Shown: positions 1 through 7,903 of the stretch, in pieces
How positions within the stretch are numbered: the stretch's first letter is position 1
Layout: each line of letters opens with the position of its first letter
Source of the DNA: Methanocorpusculum sp. MCE
Lineage (GTDB): Archaea; Halobacteriota; Methanomicrobia; Methanomicrobiales; Methanocorpusculaceae
NCBI GenBank assembly: GCA_003315675.1
Contig: NIZU01000110.1
Location: 1-41,920 of the forward strand
Reading direction: 5' to 3'
DNA length: 41,920 nt
The notes under the pieces: generated by a model
The model's input: only the letters and a program-made list of their open reading frames with translations
The model's database searches: none
Told to the model about the DNA's origin: nothing
Position numbers and translations under genes: made by a program

Positions 1-218
1 ATGTTTTTCATGCAGGGTTGGTGAAGGTAACAACGCTGCAAAGAGTACGAGTGAAAAATATGCTGGCTGCATTTTGTTATAATATCTATCAGGTGAAAAC
101 GATTCAAAACAGAGTGTAAATAAAAAAAACGTCAAGGAATAATGGGTATTTTTCTTTTTTTGGGGGGGCGTGAGGGGGTAGGGATGTAGCCAATCTTCCA
201 TAAATCATGATTCGCGTT

Positions 219-243
219 AAAAAATGGGTTGATAGATATTCTC
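219..243 (+). repeat. Solo IS5-type terminal repeat, relic
   Basis: The core TTGATAGATATTCTC recurs at 38233-38257, and in reverse, with one difference, at 41226-41250, directly beyond the stop codon of an IS5-type transposase. Judged by that intact context, the element body would lie to the left of 219 and its outer edge faces marC. No transposase is recognisable in 1-218, which holds only AT-rich sequence and a T7-G7 run near 157-172, so this is a leftover end. I see no other supported feature in 1-218. Confidence 0.5.
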
Positions 244-255
244 TTATGTATCTCT

Positions 256-891
256 ATGCTGGAACTACTGGTAGCCGTCATATCAGCCGCGTTTACGCTG
301 ATCATTATTCTGGATCCTCTGCTTTCGGTCTCGATGTTCATCAATCTGACCAGAGACCTCCAAAAGCCCGAGATGATCAGGCAGGCTTTTGTGGCAACGG
401 GCGTCGCCGGTGCTCTAATGCTGACATTTCTGATTATCAATAATCTGCTGTTCGATCTTCTCGGCATCGAACTGGAGAGGTTCAAGGTCGCCGGAGGTAT
501 CATCCTCTTTATTCTGGGTCTGCAGATCGTTCTTGGTCTGGACATCGGCGGCTCCTCGGCCGGGCACAAAAATCTGGAGAGCCCATACCGGATCGGCAAA
601 AAATCCATGGCAGGCGTCATCATCGGCACACTGGTAATGTGCGGACCTGGAACCATCACGACGGTGATGATCCTCGGAGCTCAGGACGGTAGCCTTCTGA
701 CGCTCGTTGCCGTGATCCTTGCCATGTTTTGTATCTGGCTGATCCTGATCTTCTCGGCGCAGATCAAAAAACTGCTCGGAGAGACCGTGCTCGAGATCCT
801 CTCAAAAATCGTCGGTCTTCTGCTTACGGCGATCGCCGTTCACACGATCTGGACCGGAATTCTTGGACTGATCGCCCTTTCAGTCGCCTGA
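256..891 (+). CDS. MarC family (UPF0056) integral membrane protein
   Basis: This is a MarC/UPF0056 family membrane protein of about 211 residues, the usual family length. It is almost entirely hydrophobic, with about six predicted transmembrane segments. The N-terminal helix carries the family-typical ILDPL segment, and a central SMAGVIIGTLVMCGPGTIT loop marks the second half. The family was once linked to multiple antibiotic resistance, but its transported substrate is unknown. I chose the ATG at 256 over the in-frame TTG at 229, because the first nine codons of the longer form lie in the IS terminal relic. No clear ribosome-binding site is visible. The next gene starts 2 bases after the stop, so the two are probably co-transcribed. 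Confidence 0.85.
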   Translation: MLELLVAVISAAFTLIIILDPLLSVSMFINLTRDLQKPEMIRQAFVATGVAGALMLTFLIINNLLFDLLGIELERFKVAGGIILFILGLQIVLGLDIGGSSAGHKNLESPYRIGKKSMAGVIIGTLVMCGPGTITTVMILGAQDGSLLTLVAVILAMFCIWLILIFSAQIKKLLGETVLEILSKIVGLLLTAIAVHTIWTGILGLIALSVA

Positions 892-893
892 AC

Positions 894-1460
894 ATGGTTG
901 TCTTCAAACCTGATCTGACCGAGTTCCTCGTCTTCGATCTGGAGGCGTTCGTGCCGCCCGCGGATCGGAGAAAACGAACCGGGGCTTCCCTTGCCGTGAA
1001 TGCGTTCCGCGAAGGGCACACCCTCCTCGGCGGTGTGGTCTACGGCAGCCGACCGCTTACTGGAGAGGTTGTCTTGGACTACGCTCATTACTGGATGTGG
1101 CGCGAAGGCGGCGAAAAAGAAGTGGTGACCGCCCTTTACCGGGTGTTTACCGCGATGTGGGATGGGGTCAAGGACAAGAAGATGATTCAGGCGGATCCTG
1201 TTGTCTGCGGGGTCGGGATCTCGACATTCGATATGCCGTTTCTGCTTGCGAAATGTCTGCAGTATCAGGTCGCTCCCCCTGCGGAGATCTACGACACGAT
1301 CGGCAAGTGCCTGGTCGTCGATCTTTCCGTCGCGGTGATCGGTTTTGTTCCGACACAGAATCCTATCCTGCATCCCTGTTCGCATAATCAGCTGGCCGAC
1401 GCTCTCCTTTCGGAGCGGGAGAAAAAACCTACCGGAAAAAAAGGTGTGGGAGATGATTGA
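894..1460 (+). CDS. DEDDh-type 3'-5' exonuclease-like protein (RNase H fold)
   Basis: This 188-residue protein starts at an ATG 2 bases after marC. Three spaced motifs match DnaQ-type exonucleases: a D-x-E pair (D15, E17 in FDLEAF), D113 in TFDMPFLL, and an H-x4-D pair (H164, D169 in HNQLADAL). These are the four metal-binding acidic residues plus the histidine of the DEDDh group. It would hydrolyse nucleic acid ends or act on RNA; the substrate cannot be read from sequence. It is shorter and more divergent than bacterial DnaQ or oligoribonuclease. The assignment rests on motif spacing only, so a degenerate RNase H-like fold without activity remains possible. Confidence 0.6.
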   Translation: MVVFKPDLTEFLVFDLEAFVPPADRRKRTGASLAVNAFREGHTLLGGVVYGSRPLTGEVVLDYAHYWMWREGGEKEVVTALYRVFTAMWDGVKDKKMIQADPVVCGVGISTFDMPFLLAKCLQYQVAPPAEIYDTIGKCLVVDLSVAVIGFVPTQNPILHPCSHNQLADALLSEREKKPTGKKGVGDD

Positions 1461-1572
1461 TGCAAAGGAGTACGGGGCGGTCGAGCAGAGGTGTGAGGCC
1501 GAGGTCCGGGAGATGGTGGAGATCGCAAACCGGATGCTTCTCAGCTGTCGATATCCCCGTAATACGGTTTGA
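1453..1572 (+). CDS. Possible 39-residue coupled small protein
   Basis: A short frame opens at an ATG that overlaps the stop of the exonuclease-like gene by 8 bases, a coupling-like arrangement. It codes for a mainly acidic helical peptide (MIDAKEYGAVEQRCEAEV...) with two cysteines. It runs 32 bases into the 3' end of the convergent RNase HI-TrmO gene. No family is recognised. It could be chance, and the overlap with a real gene on the other strand counts against it. Confidence 0.25.
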   Translation: MIDAKEYGAVEQRCEAEVREMVEIANRMLLSCRYPRNTV

Positions 1573-2380
1573 TGTCGAGGACCGGCGTTTTATCGAGCGC
1601 CTCGAGTCCCTTGATGGTGAGGACGAGATCGTTGATGCTGATGATCGTCACAAGCGTAAGAGAGATCGGATTCGGGCGGGCCGGCGCACGGGTCGAGAAT
1701 ACGCCGCGCATCTCGCCTTTTCCGTGACCGTGCGGCTTCACTTTGAGGATGTCCCGTTCCGCCTGGTCGAACCAGCAGAGAATGAAGACTTTGTCCCCGG
1801 CAGCAAGTCCGGAGAGCCCGTCCCGGTATTTTTCATAGATCGTTACCCTGCTCGGTTTTTCAGTGAAGATCCCCTGTTTTGGTGCGTCGTCCGCATTTTC
1901 AAAAGGCGAATGAACGATGCCTATCGGCACGCATTCTATTATATTTGGGACCGTTACGGATTTGAGGGAGAGGAGATCGAGAGCATTATTGCATAACCAG
2001 TCGCATGACCCGACGTAGGCGTTTTCCCGCGGGACATGGGTGTAGGCAACCGAAGCAAAAACCGATGCCAGTTCTTTTGCTTTTTCATACAGCGGCCGCA
2101 GATCCTCCGACCTGACCGCGTATCTCCCGGTCATCTGGGAGATCATCAGATTGCTGTCGGAAAAGACCTCGACTTTTGTCTCTTTCGGGTTACAGAAATT
2201 CGCGGCACGGCGGAGAGTGGAGTTCAGAGCCGAGTATTCGGCAGTATTGTTAGTTGCCCGCCCAAGGGTGAGAACGTCCGACTCGAGGACCTCGTCGCCG
2301 CGTAAAATCAGCCACGCGGCTGCGGCCTGTCCCGGGTTTCCCCGGCTTGCTCCGTCAGTGTAGATCGTCAGCTGGTCCAT
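1541..2380 (-). CDS. RNase HI fused to TrmO (TsaA/UPF0066) tRNA m6t6A methyltransferase
   Basis: This 279-residue protein has two complete enzyme domains. Residues 1 to about 138 are an RNase HI of the archaeal/Bacillus YpdQ-like type, with TDGASRGNPG and the acidic quartet D9, E48 (NNTAEY), D75 (FSDSN) and D127 (CDWLCNNAL). Residues about 150-279 are a TrmO/TsaA domain, with VPIGIVHSPF, CWFDQAERD, RGVFSTRAPARPNPIS and a C-terminal LDKTPVLDIKPY. TrmO methylates N6 of t6A at tRNA position 37 using SAM; RNase HI cuts the RNA strand of RNA-DNA hybrids. The frame runs through both domains with no stop or shift. It faces the PEBP gene across a 53-base divergent spacer. Whether the joined protein does both jobs is unknown. 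Confidence 0.85.
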   Translation of the reverse strand: MDQLTIYTDGASRGNPGQAAAAWLILRGDEVLESDVLTLGRATNNTAEYSALNSTLRRAANFCNPKETKVEVFSDSNLMISQMTGRYAVRSEDLRPLYEKAKELASVFASVAYTHVPRENAYVGSCDWLCNNALDLLSLKSVTVPNIIECVPIGIVHSPFENADDAPKQGIFTEKPSRVTIYEKYRDGLSGLAAGDKVFILCWFDQAERDILKVKPHGHGKGEMRGVFSTRAPARPNPISLTLVTIISINDLVLTIKGLEALDKTPVLDIKPYYGDIDS

Positions 2381-2433
2381 GAATTAGTAACTCGACCTAT
2401 AATTTAATTAATGTGCCTGTATGAGTATAGATC

Positions 2434-2892
2434 ATGGACACTATCACCATTCATGTAGGAACTCATGGTCTGACTGCGTCGAGTACCTTTGACGGAGGAA
2501 ACATCTCTCCGAAGATCGAACTTCTGGGTGTACCCAAAGAGGTTCAGTATGTAAGCATGATCGTCCAGAATAAATCCGGCAGCGAGAATTACAAATGCAT
2601 CTGGTCGGTCTGGAACATCCCGTCTGTCGGCTACATCCCGCCGGGATACGATGCCGGTCCAGTTCCAAAGTTCCCGTTCCCCGCCGTTCAGGGACTCAAC
2701 GACTTCGGCGAGCATGCCTGGCACGGCCCCTCCCCGGGTCTCGGGATCACCGACCGGCTTTTGTTCCAGGTGTTTGGAAGGGCCGAACAACTGGTCATTC
2801 CAGCAAATGCCAAAATGGATGAAGTGATCGAGGCACTCCGAGACGGTAAAACCATTGCCCACGGCAGTCTCGAGGTCACCTATCAGGGTTAA
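2434..2892 (+). CDS. YbhB/YbcL-like PEBP (Raf kinase inhibitor-like) protein
   Basis: This 152-residue protein is of normal length for prokaryotic phosphatidylethanolamine-binding-like proteins. Family marks are the N-terminal STFDGGNISPKIE segment, IWSVWNIP in the middle, and a HAWHGPSPGLGITDRLLFQV block forming the anion-binding pocket. The histidine-glycine-proline core is present. There is no signal peptide, so it is probably cytoplasmic. The biochemical role of prokaryotic members is unsettled. T-rich DNA follows the stop (2898-2906) and may end transcription. Confidence 0.85.
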   Translation: MDTITIHVGTHGLTASSTFDGGNISPKIELLGVPKEVQYVSMIVQNKSGSENYKCIWSVWNIPSVGYIPPGYDAGPVPKFPFPAVQGLNDFGEHAWHGPSPGLGITDRLLFQVFGRAEQLVIPANAKMDEVIEALRDGKTIAHGSLEVTYQG

Positions 2893-2965
2893 CTCCCTGA
2901 ATTTTTTTCAAGCCTCCGCTCGCCTCGGCGAAAAATACAAAAAACAGAGTGAAAATCAGTATTGG

Positions 2966-3535
2966 TTATTCTATCTGCAGAAGTTTGAGAGAGATCAGAT
3001 CATCGTAGATCTTTTTGACCGCCTTCTTTGCATCGGCCGTTTTCTTTCCGCCGGTGATGATCAGTTTTCCCGAACCGAAGAGCAGAACGACCACTTTCGG
3101 GTCATCGAGCCGGTAGACAAGGCCCGGAAACTGCTCGGGTTCGTACTCGATCTTGTCCAGATTGAAGCTCATCGCGATTTTGTTGAGATTGATGCGGCTT
3201 CCAAGGTCGGCTGATGTGACGATGTTTTGAACGGTATAGGTCGGGTTGTCCAGAATCTCGATTTTGAGATCCTTTAGCAGGGTGACGAGATATTCCAGGC
3301 CTTTGGTAAGATTTCCAAGACTTTTGGCACCGGTTAGAACGACTTTACCCGATCCGAAAACCAGGGCCGCGATCTTAGGATTCTGCATGCGCAGGACGAC
3401 TCCTGGGAAACGCTGTTTATTATATTCCGCTCCCGGAATCTGGGCGGCGAGCGCCACAAGGTCCAGACTGTCATTCACCTTGGTTGATGCAACAATATTC
3501 TCAATCTTCAGCGAGTCTTCGGGAAGGTTTGACAT
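2966..3535 (-). CDS. tbp: TATA-box-binding protein
   Basis: This is the archaeal general transcription factor TBP, 189 residues, which binds the TATA box and recruits TFB. Two imperfect direct repeats are visible, about residues 8-90 and 98-180. Each has an IENIVAS/VQNIVTS-type start, a FPG-V-R block (RFPGVVLRM and QFPGLVYRL) and a LVFGSGKVVLTG/LLFGSGKLIITG block. A good TATA box lies 26-33 bases upstream of the start, so the message is probably leaderless. Single-gene unit; the gene upstream on the same strand is tfs. Confidence 0.97.
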   Translation of the reverse strand: MSNLPEDSLKIENIVASTKVNDSLDLVALAAQIPGAEYNKQRFPGVVLRMQNPKIAALVFGSGKVVLTGAKSLGNLTKGLEYLVTLLKDLKIEILDNPTYTVQNIVTSADLGSRINLNKIAMSFNLDKIEYEPEQFPGLVYRLDDPKVVVLLFGSGKLIITGGKKTADAKKAVKKIYDDLISLKLLQIE

Positions 3536-3560
3536 ATTTATAAGATATTACAGGTAAGTA

Positions 3561-3568
3561 TATAAATA
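3561..3568 (-). promoter_or_regulatory. TATA box of tbp
   Basis: On the minus strand this reads TATTTATA, ending 26 bases before the tbp ATG. That is the distance expected when transcription starts at or next to the start codon. Confidence 0.6.
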
Positions 3569-3606
3569 CTCGTGTAGCCTGCTTAAAATAGAGTGAAGAA
3601 ATCTGC

Positions 3607-3927
3607 TCAGTCGTATTCACGCCAGGTATGTTTGCATTTCGTGCAGCGGAAGAATCTGACCTCGGATTCATCTGCACTGCGTAACTGACGGAGCCACCAC
3701 TCGGCAATGCCGTGACCGCAGTTTGGACATTTGATGGCGATTGTTGGTTTGGTTCCGATATCCGCGCCTTCTTCCACGATCAGAATGTCGTTTTCCTGCA
3801 TGTACGCGACTTTTTTCATCTGCTCCTTATTTTCGGCGGTGATGGTTTCGGTATATCCACATTTTGAACAGCATAACTGGCCGTCCTTTGATTTCATCAG
3901 CTTCCCGCATGTTGGGCAGAACATCAT
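3607..3927 (-). CDS. tfs: Transcription factor S (TFIIS/RPB9-like)
   Basis: This small two-zinc-ribbon protein of 106 residues rescues arrested archaeal RNA polymerase by stimulating transcript cleavage. The N-terminal ribbon is FCPTCG...CCSKCG. The C-terminal TFIIS ribbon has CPNCG, the acidic loop dipeptide in LRSADES, and RCTKCKHTW. The DE pair that enters the polymerase active site is intact. Two adjacent ATGs (3927 and 3924) both give good starts; an earlier in-frame start at 3996 would add a non-homologous leader. A TATA-like TATTTAAC lies about 25-30 bases upstream. Confidence 0.93.
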   Translation of the reverse strand: MMFCPTCGKLMKSKDGQLCCSKCGYTETITAENKEQMKKVAYMQENDILIVEEGADIGTKPTIAIKCPNCGHGIAEWWLRQLRSADESEVRFFRCTKCKHTWREYD

Positions 3928-3993
3928 AGAATACACTATTAGTTTTTCAATGTTAAATAGCCTTATGAAACCGGCAGGTTCGACTGGCAAACC

Positions 3994-4003
3994 CATTTAT
4001 ACA
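3994..4003 (+). promoter_or_regulatory. TATA box of artA operon
   Basis: CATTTATACA ends 27 bases before the artA ATG, matching an archaeal TATA box with a very short leader. Confidence 0.5.
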
Positions 4004-4029
4004 ACCATGTCCAACCAATATGCATCAAT

Positions 4030-4890
4030 ATGCTGGATACTCTGATACTCTGCACATTAATCATCAGTCTGGTCGCATTTCTTCTCACGCTGATTCCTGG
4101 AAAATATGACAAATATACCGCGATAACCGGATGGATCATGCTGGAACTCAGCTTCCTGCTTATGCTTCTGGGCCTTTTTGAAGAGGGAAACATATTCTAC
4201 CCGATACTGGTCATCGTCGGAATCCCGCTCGTATATATCACCGTCAAACGTCTGCTCGTCCGAGACCAGCATGTACTGAGACTCACCTACGCGGCGGCGA
4301 TCTGCGGGATCGTCTATGCCCCGTTTGCCGTGTTCACTCAACTCGGCGACTGGCTCATCTCGATCGTAGTGTTTTGTATCCAGAAGGTGTTCAATATTAT
4401 CGGTTTTCCATACATCATGGCTGATTGGAATATGTTCGAATCGGTATGGCTCGTCCCGGGTCAGATATACGGATATATGGATCAGATCATTCTCGGATGC
4501 ACCGGGATTACCGCGATCGCGATCCTTCTGGGCGTGATAGCCCTCACCAAAACCTCCTTGGCGCAGAAGATCGGGCTTACGCTTCTGGTTTCCGTGCCGA
4601 TTTTTATCATCAACATCTTTAGGATCGTTTTCGTCATCATGGCCGACTTCGGGCAGTGGTTCCCCTGGTTCGAAGACGAGCTGGCTCACCCGACGATTCC
4701 CGGATATGCAAGCTTTTTCTGGTCGCACAATGTTATCTGCGAAGGGGCGGCGTTCCTTCTCATTCTCGTGATCGCCTACCTCCTCTTCAAGTTCTCACCC
4801 GGCCTGATCAGCAACATCCGTGATATCCTGTTCATTTACAGAGACGATATCCGGTCGATGCTCGGCAAAGGAACGCGGAAAAACGTATGA
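4030..4890 (+). CDS. artA: Archaeosortase A (PGF-CTERM processing transpeptidase)
   Basis: This 286-residue polytopic membrane protein has about eight hydrophobic segments. The exosortase/archaeosortase catalytic residues can be placed: cysteine C157 in ILGCTGITAI, arginine R198 in NIFRIVFVI, and a third conserved position near H233 in SHNVICEG. ArtA recognises a C-terminal PGF-type signal on S-layer and other surface proteins, removes it and allows lipid attachment. No PGF-CTERM substrate lies in this window, which is usual for ArtA. It overlaps the HIT gene by 4 bases (ATGA). Confidence 0.85.
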   Translation: MLDTLILCTLIISLVAFLLTLIPGKYDKYTAITGWIMLELSFLLMLLGLFEEGNIFYPILVIVGIPLVYITVKRLLVRDQHVLRLTYAAAICGIVYAPFAVFTQLGDWLISIVVFCIQKVFNIIGFPYIMADWNMFESVWLVPGQIYGYMDQIILGCTGITAIAILLGVIALTKTSLAQKIGLTLLVSVPIFIINIFRIVFVIMADFGQWFPWFEDELAHPTIPGYASFFWSHNVICEGAAFLLILVIAYLLFKFSPGLISNIRDILFIYRDDIRSMLGKGTRKNV

Positions 4891-5261
4891 TCTGTCCGTT
4901 CTGCGAAGTGGACACACCCCAGTTTGGGAATGCCCTCGCATATGTCAAATATGATATGTACCCGGTTTCGCCGGGTCATGTCCTTATTATTCCCCGCCGT
5001 CATGTATCATTCTGGTTCGATCTCACTCCGGAAGAGCATGCGGCAGTAAGCGAACTTATCGGACGCGCCAAAGAATATCTGGACCCAATGTACTCGCCTG
5101 CGGGATACAACATCGGGGTGAACTGCGGGGAGGCAGCCGGTCAGACGATCATGCATGCCCATCTTCATCTCATACCGCGGTATGCGGGCGATGTTCCAAA
5201 TCCCCGCGGCGGAATCAGAGCCGTAATTCGGGCAAAACAGGATTATCCGCACCCAATATAA
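4887..5261 (+). CDS. HIT family nucleotide hydrolase/transferase
   Basis: This 124-residue histidine-triad protein has the nucleophile motif HAHLHLIPRY (H-phi-H-phi-H-phi), about residues 90-99, and an N-terminal CPFC pair. GHVLIIPRRH forms the typical beta hairpin. HIT proteins hydrolyse or transfer nucleoside monophosphates from dinucleoside polyphosphates or phosphoramidates; the exact substrate is not readable. Translation is coupled to artA by a 4-base overlap, but no functional link between the two is established. Confidence 0.9.
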   Translation: MICPFCEVDTPQFGNALAYVKYDMYPVSPGHVLIIPRRHVSFWFDLTPEEHAAVSELIGRAKEYLDPMYSPAGYNIGVNCGEAAGQTIMHAHLHLIPRYAGDVPNPRGGIRAVIRAKQDYPHPI

Positions 5262-5265
5262 CGCC

Positions 5266-5275
5266 ATTTATATAA
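5266..5275 (+). promoter_or_regulatory. TATA box of homocysteine operon
   Basis: ATTTATATAA ends 27 bases before the ATG at 5302, which fits a near-leaderless promoter driving the three-gene homocysteine set. Confidence 0.55.
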
Positions 5276-5301
5276 GATGAGCGGGATTAAATATTATTTA
5301 T

Positions 5302-6810
5302 ATGTACAAATCCATCGACGAAATAAATGAACGTATTCGTGATGGAAGTGTCCGTGTGGTCAGCGCTGAAGAGATGCCGGATATCGTCGACGAACTCGGC
5401 GTTACCGGGGCACTTCGAGAAGTGGACGTGGTCACCACCGGTACTTTCGGCGCGATGTGCTCGTCCGGAGCTTTTTTGAACTTCGGCCACCCCGAAATCC
5501 CAATAAGAATGGAAAAAATGTGGCTGAACAATGTCGAGGCCTATGCCGGAGTGGCAGCCGTCGACTGTTATATCGGGGCGACACAGGAGTCCACCACGCA
5601 AAACGCAGAATACGGAGGGGCCCATGTCATTGAGGATCTGGTCTCCGGTAAGTCCGTAGAACTCCACGCCCGGGCAAAAGGGACCGACTGCTACCCGAGA
5701 ACTTCAATAACCAACGAATTTACCATTGATGAACTGAATCAGGCGATCATGGTCAACCCGCGAAACTCGTATCAATCCTATAATGCAGCCACGAATATGA
5801 GTGATCGGGCAATACGAACCTATATGGGATTCCTTCTTCCATCCCACCGAAATATCACCTACTCGGGAGCCGGCTGTCTTTCGCCTCTTCCAAACGACCC
5901 TACCTTGTCGGTGATCGGGTCCGGCACTCCGATTTTTATCGGCGGAGCGAACGGAGTTGTTGTCGGAGAAGGCACACAGTCTTCTCCCGGATCCGGGTTT
6001 GGGACCCTCATGACCTCCGGAAATATGAAAGATATGTCTCCTGATTTTATCCGGGCCGCCACTATGACCGGATACGGTGTGACGATGTACGTCGGCGTGG
6101 GTATCCCGATCCCCCTCTTAAATGAGGAGATTGTTAAGCACACTGCGGTCCGCGACGAGGATCTGAAGACAAGTATCGTCGATTACGGAACGCCGTTCAG
6201 GGACAGACCCGTGATCCGCGAGGTCACCTACGCCGAGCTGAAAAGCGGCTCGGTCGAGATCGACGGCGAAGAGGTACGCTGTTCTCCGCTCTCCAGTTAC
6301 AAGAAGGCCCGTGAGGTCGCGGCCGAACTGAAGAACCGGATCGAAAACGGCTCTTTTATGATGGCGCTGGCCTCCAGGCCGATTGATTCCCAGAAAATAA
6401 ACAAACCCATGGCGGAGAAGGGGTATGTCTGTCATGTCAACGAGATGATGGTGTCGACTTTCGTCACCATCACGGGACAGGAGAGCGTCAAGGAAGCTGC
6501 CAAACGGCTTCTGAAAGGCGAGACAAACCATCTTCCGGTGATCGATTCAGAGAACAGACTTATCGGCATCGTTACGACATATGATGTTTCCAAAGCCTTT
6601 GCAAACGATGAGCAGGATATGACCGTATCAGAGATCATGACCAAAAACGTCATCACGATTGCTCCGGACGCGCCGGTGGACTTTGCCGCCCGGACCCTTC
6701 AGCAGCACAACATCGGCGCCCTCGTCGTGATCGATGCATCTCGGCATATCCTCGGCATGCTCAACTCCTATGATCTTGGAGATCTTGTCGGCGGGAGGGG
6801 ACGAAGATGA
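5302..6810 (+). CDS. Homocysteine biosynthesis protein, DUF39 (HcyBio) with CBS pair
   Basis: This 502-residue protein has an N-terminal DUF39/HcyBio domain (about 1-370) and two C-terminal CBS domains (about 385-500). It is the homologue of Methanosarcina acetivorans MA1821, which with a partner ferredoxin makes homocysteine from aspartate semialdehyde and sulfide. C53 (GAMCSSGAF) and C130 (TDCYPR) sit at, or one residue from, the cysteines reported as important in MA1821; that comparison is from memory. CBS domains usually sense adenosyl nucleotides, so SAM or AMP feedback is plausible. It overlaps the ferredoxin gene by 4 bases. Confidence 0.9.
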   Translation: MYKSIDEINERIRDGSVRVVSAEEMPDIVDELGVTGALREVDVVTTGTFGAMCSSGAFLNFGHPEIPIRMEKMWLNNVEAYAGVAAVDCYIGATQESTTQNAEYGGAHVIEDLVSGKSVELHARAKGTDCYPRTSITNEFTIDELNQAIMVNPRNSYQSYNAATNMSDRAIRTYMGFLLPSHRNITYSGAGCLSPLPNDPTLSVIGSGTPIFIGGANGVVVGEGTQSSPGSGFGTLMTSGNMKDMSPDFIRAATMTGYGVTMYVGVGIPIPLLNEEIVKHTAVRDEDLKTSIVDYGTPFRDRPVIREVTYAELKSGSVEIDGEEVRCSPLSSYKKAREVAAELKNRIENGSFMMALASRPIDSQKINKPMAEKGYVCHVNEMMVSTFVTITGQESVKEAAKRLLKGETNHLPVIDSENRLIGIVTTYDVSKAFANDEQDMTVSEIMTKNVITIAPDAPVDFAARTLQQHNIGALVVIDASRHILGMLNSYDLGDLVGGRGRR

Positions 6811-7193
6811 AACTGATGGTAGAGTTCGATTCGGACGGAGTCCAGTATCCAAACATCGCGGCCGCCATCCTCAGATCCGGCGTGATGGTGAATGTGGAAC
6901 GCGCCCTTATCGACGGGGATGAAGGCTGGGCGCTCCTCGATGTCGCTGACAAGGATTCAGGTAAATTCATCGCGGCACTTACCAGAAAAGGTGTTTCTAT
7001 CCGCATTCAAAAGAACGCGGTGTCCCACAGCCGTACGGATTGTGTGGACTGCGGACTGTGTATCAGTATCTGTCAAAAACAGGTGTTCTCCTTCGATGAA
7101 AACTGGCAACTTGTCGTCGAGTCGGAGCGGTGCGTCCTCTGCGGCAGATGCGCGACCTACTGCCCCCAGCGTGCCCTGAGTATTCAGAAGTAA
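6807..7193 (+). CDS. NIL-domain 4Fe-4S ferredoxin for homocysteine synthesis (MA1822-like)
   Basis: The 128 residues divide into an N-terminal NIL domain (about 1-70) and two 4Fe-4S motifs, CVDCGLCISIC and CVLCGRCATYC, each followed by the usual spacing to a proline or glutamine. It is the expected electron donor for the DUF39 protein encoded just upstream, as in the M. acetivorans MA1821-MA1822 pair. The start overlaps the upstream stop by 4 bases. Its own TAA shares one base with the next ATG, which suggests coupled translation and matched amounts of the three proteins. Confidence 0.9.
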   Translation: MKLMVEFDSDGVQYPNIAAAILRSGVMVNVERALIDGDEGWALLDVADKDSGKFIAALTRKGVSIRIQKNAVSHSRTDCVDCGLCISICQKQVFSFDENWQLVVESERCVLCGRCATYCPQRALSIQK

Positions 7194-7903
7194 TGATCCG
7201 CGAGAAGTTCGCGTACCGTGAAACGATTACCACGATCTTGGCCGACGATGCCTCGCACATCGACGCGGCAAAGAATGGTATGATCGCGGCACGGACCGGT
7301 CTTGAGGAGTATCTCCTGACCTCCCCCTTTTTTCAGATGAGTTACAGTCCTGTCTCTGCCCCTGCAGAGACGGCGAAATCGGTCAGGCAGATGGCCGATG
7401 CCTCGTTCGAGGCGGATGTCGGCCCGATGGCAGCCGTAGCGGCTGCAATCGGCTGGGCAGGCGTCGAGTCGATGCAAAATGTAGGAGCTTCCTTCGGATT
7501 GATCGACAACGGCGGGGATATCGTGCTGTTTTCGGATCGGGAGCTGCGGGTCGGAATCTATGCAGGCTCCGCCCCATCTTCGGGAAAGTTGGCATTTATT
7601 ATTCCTCCGCAAACAGAAATCCTCGGTATATGCACCTCTTCTGCGACCGTCGGGCCTTCGGTCTCGTTTGGGACCGCAGACTTAGTGACCTGTTTTTCCC
7701 ATAATCCTGCAAAGGCAGATGCGTGGGCTACCAGCCTGTGCAATATTCTCACGCCGGAAATCTTTGAAGGGGTAATGAAAAAAGTTGAAGGATCATCGGT
7801 TTTCGCCGTGTATGCAGTGATCGGGGACTGGATCGGCAGGTGGGGGAATCTGCCCGCGATCGTGCCGGCACATGTCAGCTATGATCTGATCACGAAAGGT
7901 TAG
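7193..7903 (+). CDS. UPF0280/COG2122 protein (MA1715-like sulfide assimilation factor)
   Basis: This 236-residue UPF0280 family protein is related in fold to ApbE-type proteins, with ADVGPMAAVAAAIG and NGGDIVLFS as the clearest segments. The M. acetivorans homologue MA1715 supports growth at low sulfide and works with the MA1821-MA1822 route. Here it is encoded directly after both partners, in one transcription unit with a 1-base overlap. The molecular function is not settled. It converges on the next gene, overlapping 4 bases at the 3' ends. Confidence 0.88.
   Translation: MIREKFAYRETITTILADDASHIDAAKNGMIAARTGLEEYLLTSPFFQMSYSPVSAPAETAKSVRQMADASFEADVGPMAAVAAAIGWAGVESMQNVGASFGLIDNGGDIVLFSDRELRVGIYAGSAPSSGKLAFIIPPQTEILGICTSSATVGPSVSFGTADLVTCFSHNPAKADAWATSLCNILTPEIFEGVMKKVEGSSVFAVYAVIGDWIGRWGNLPAIVPAHVSYDLITKG

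Noticed and set aside
157..172. T7-G7 tract as a possible structural signal
   Set aside because: A single homopolymer run with no partner; G-quadruplex formation would need further G tracts with proper spacing, only loosely present.
132..659. Long minus-strand frame opposite marC
   Set aside because: It is antisense to a clear membrane protein gene and low in complexity; its end lies in the IS relic and G-rich stretch.
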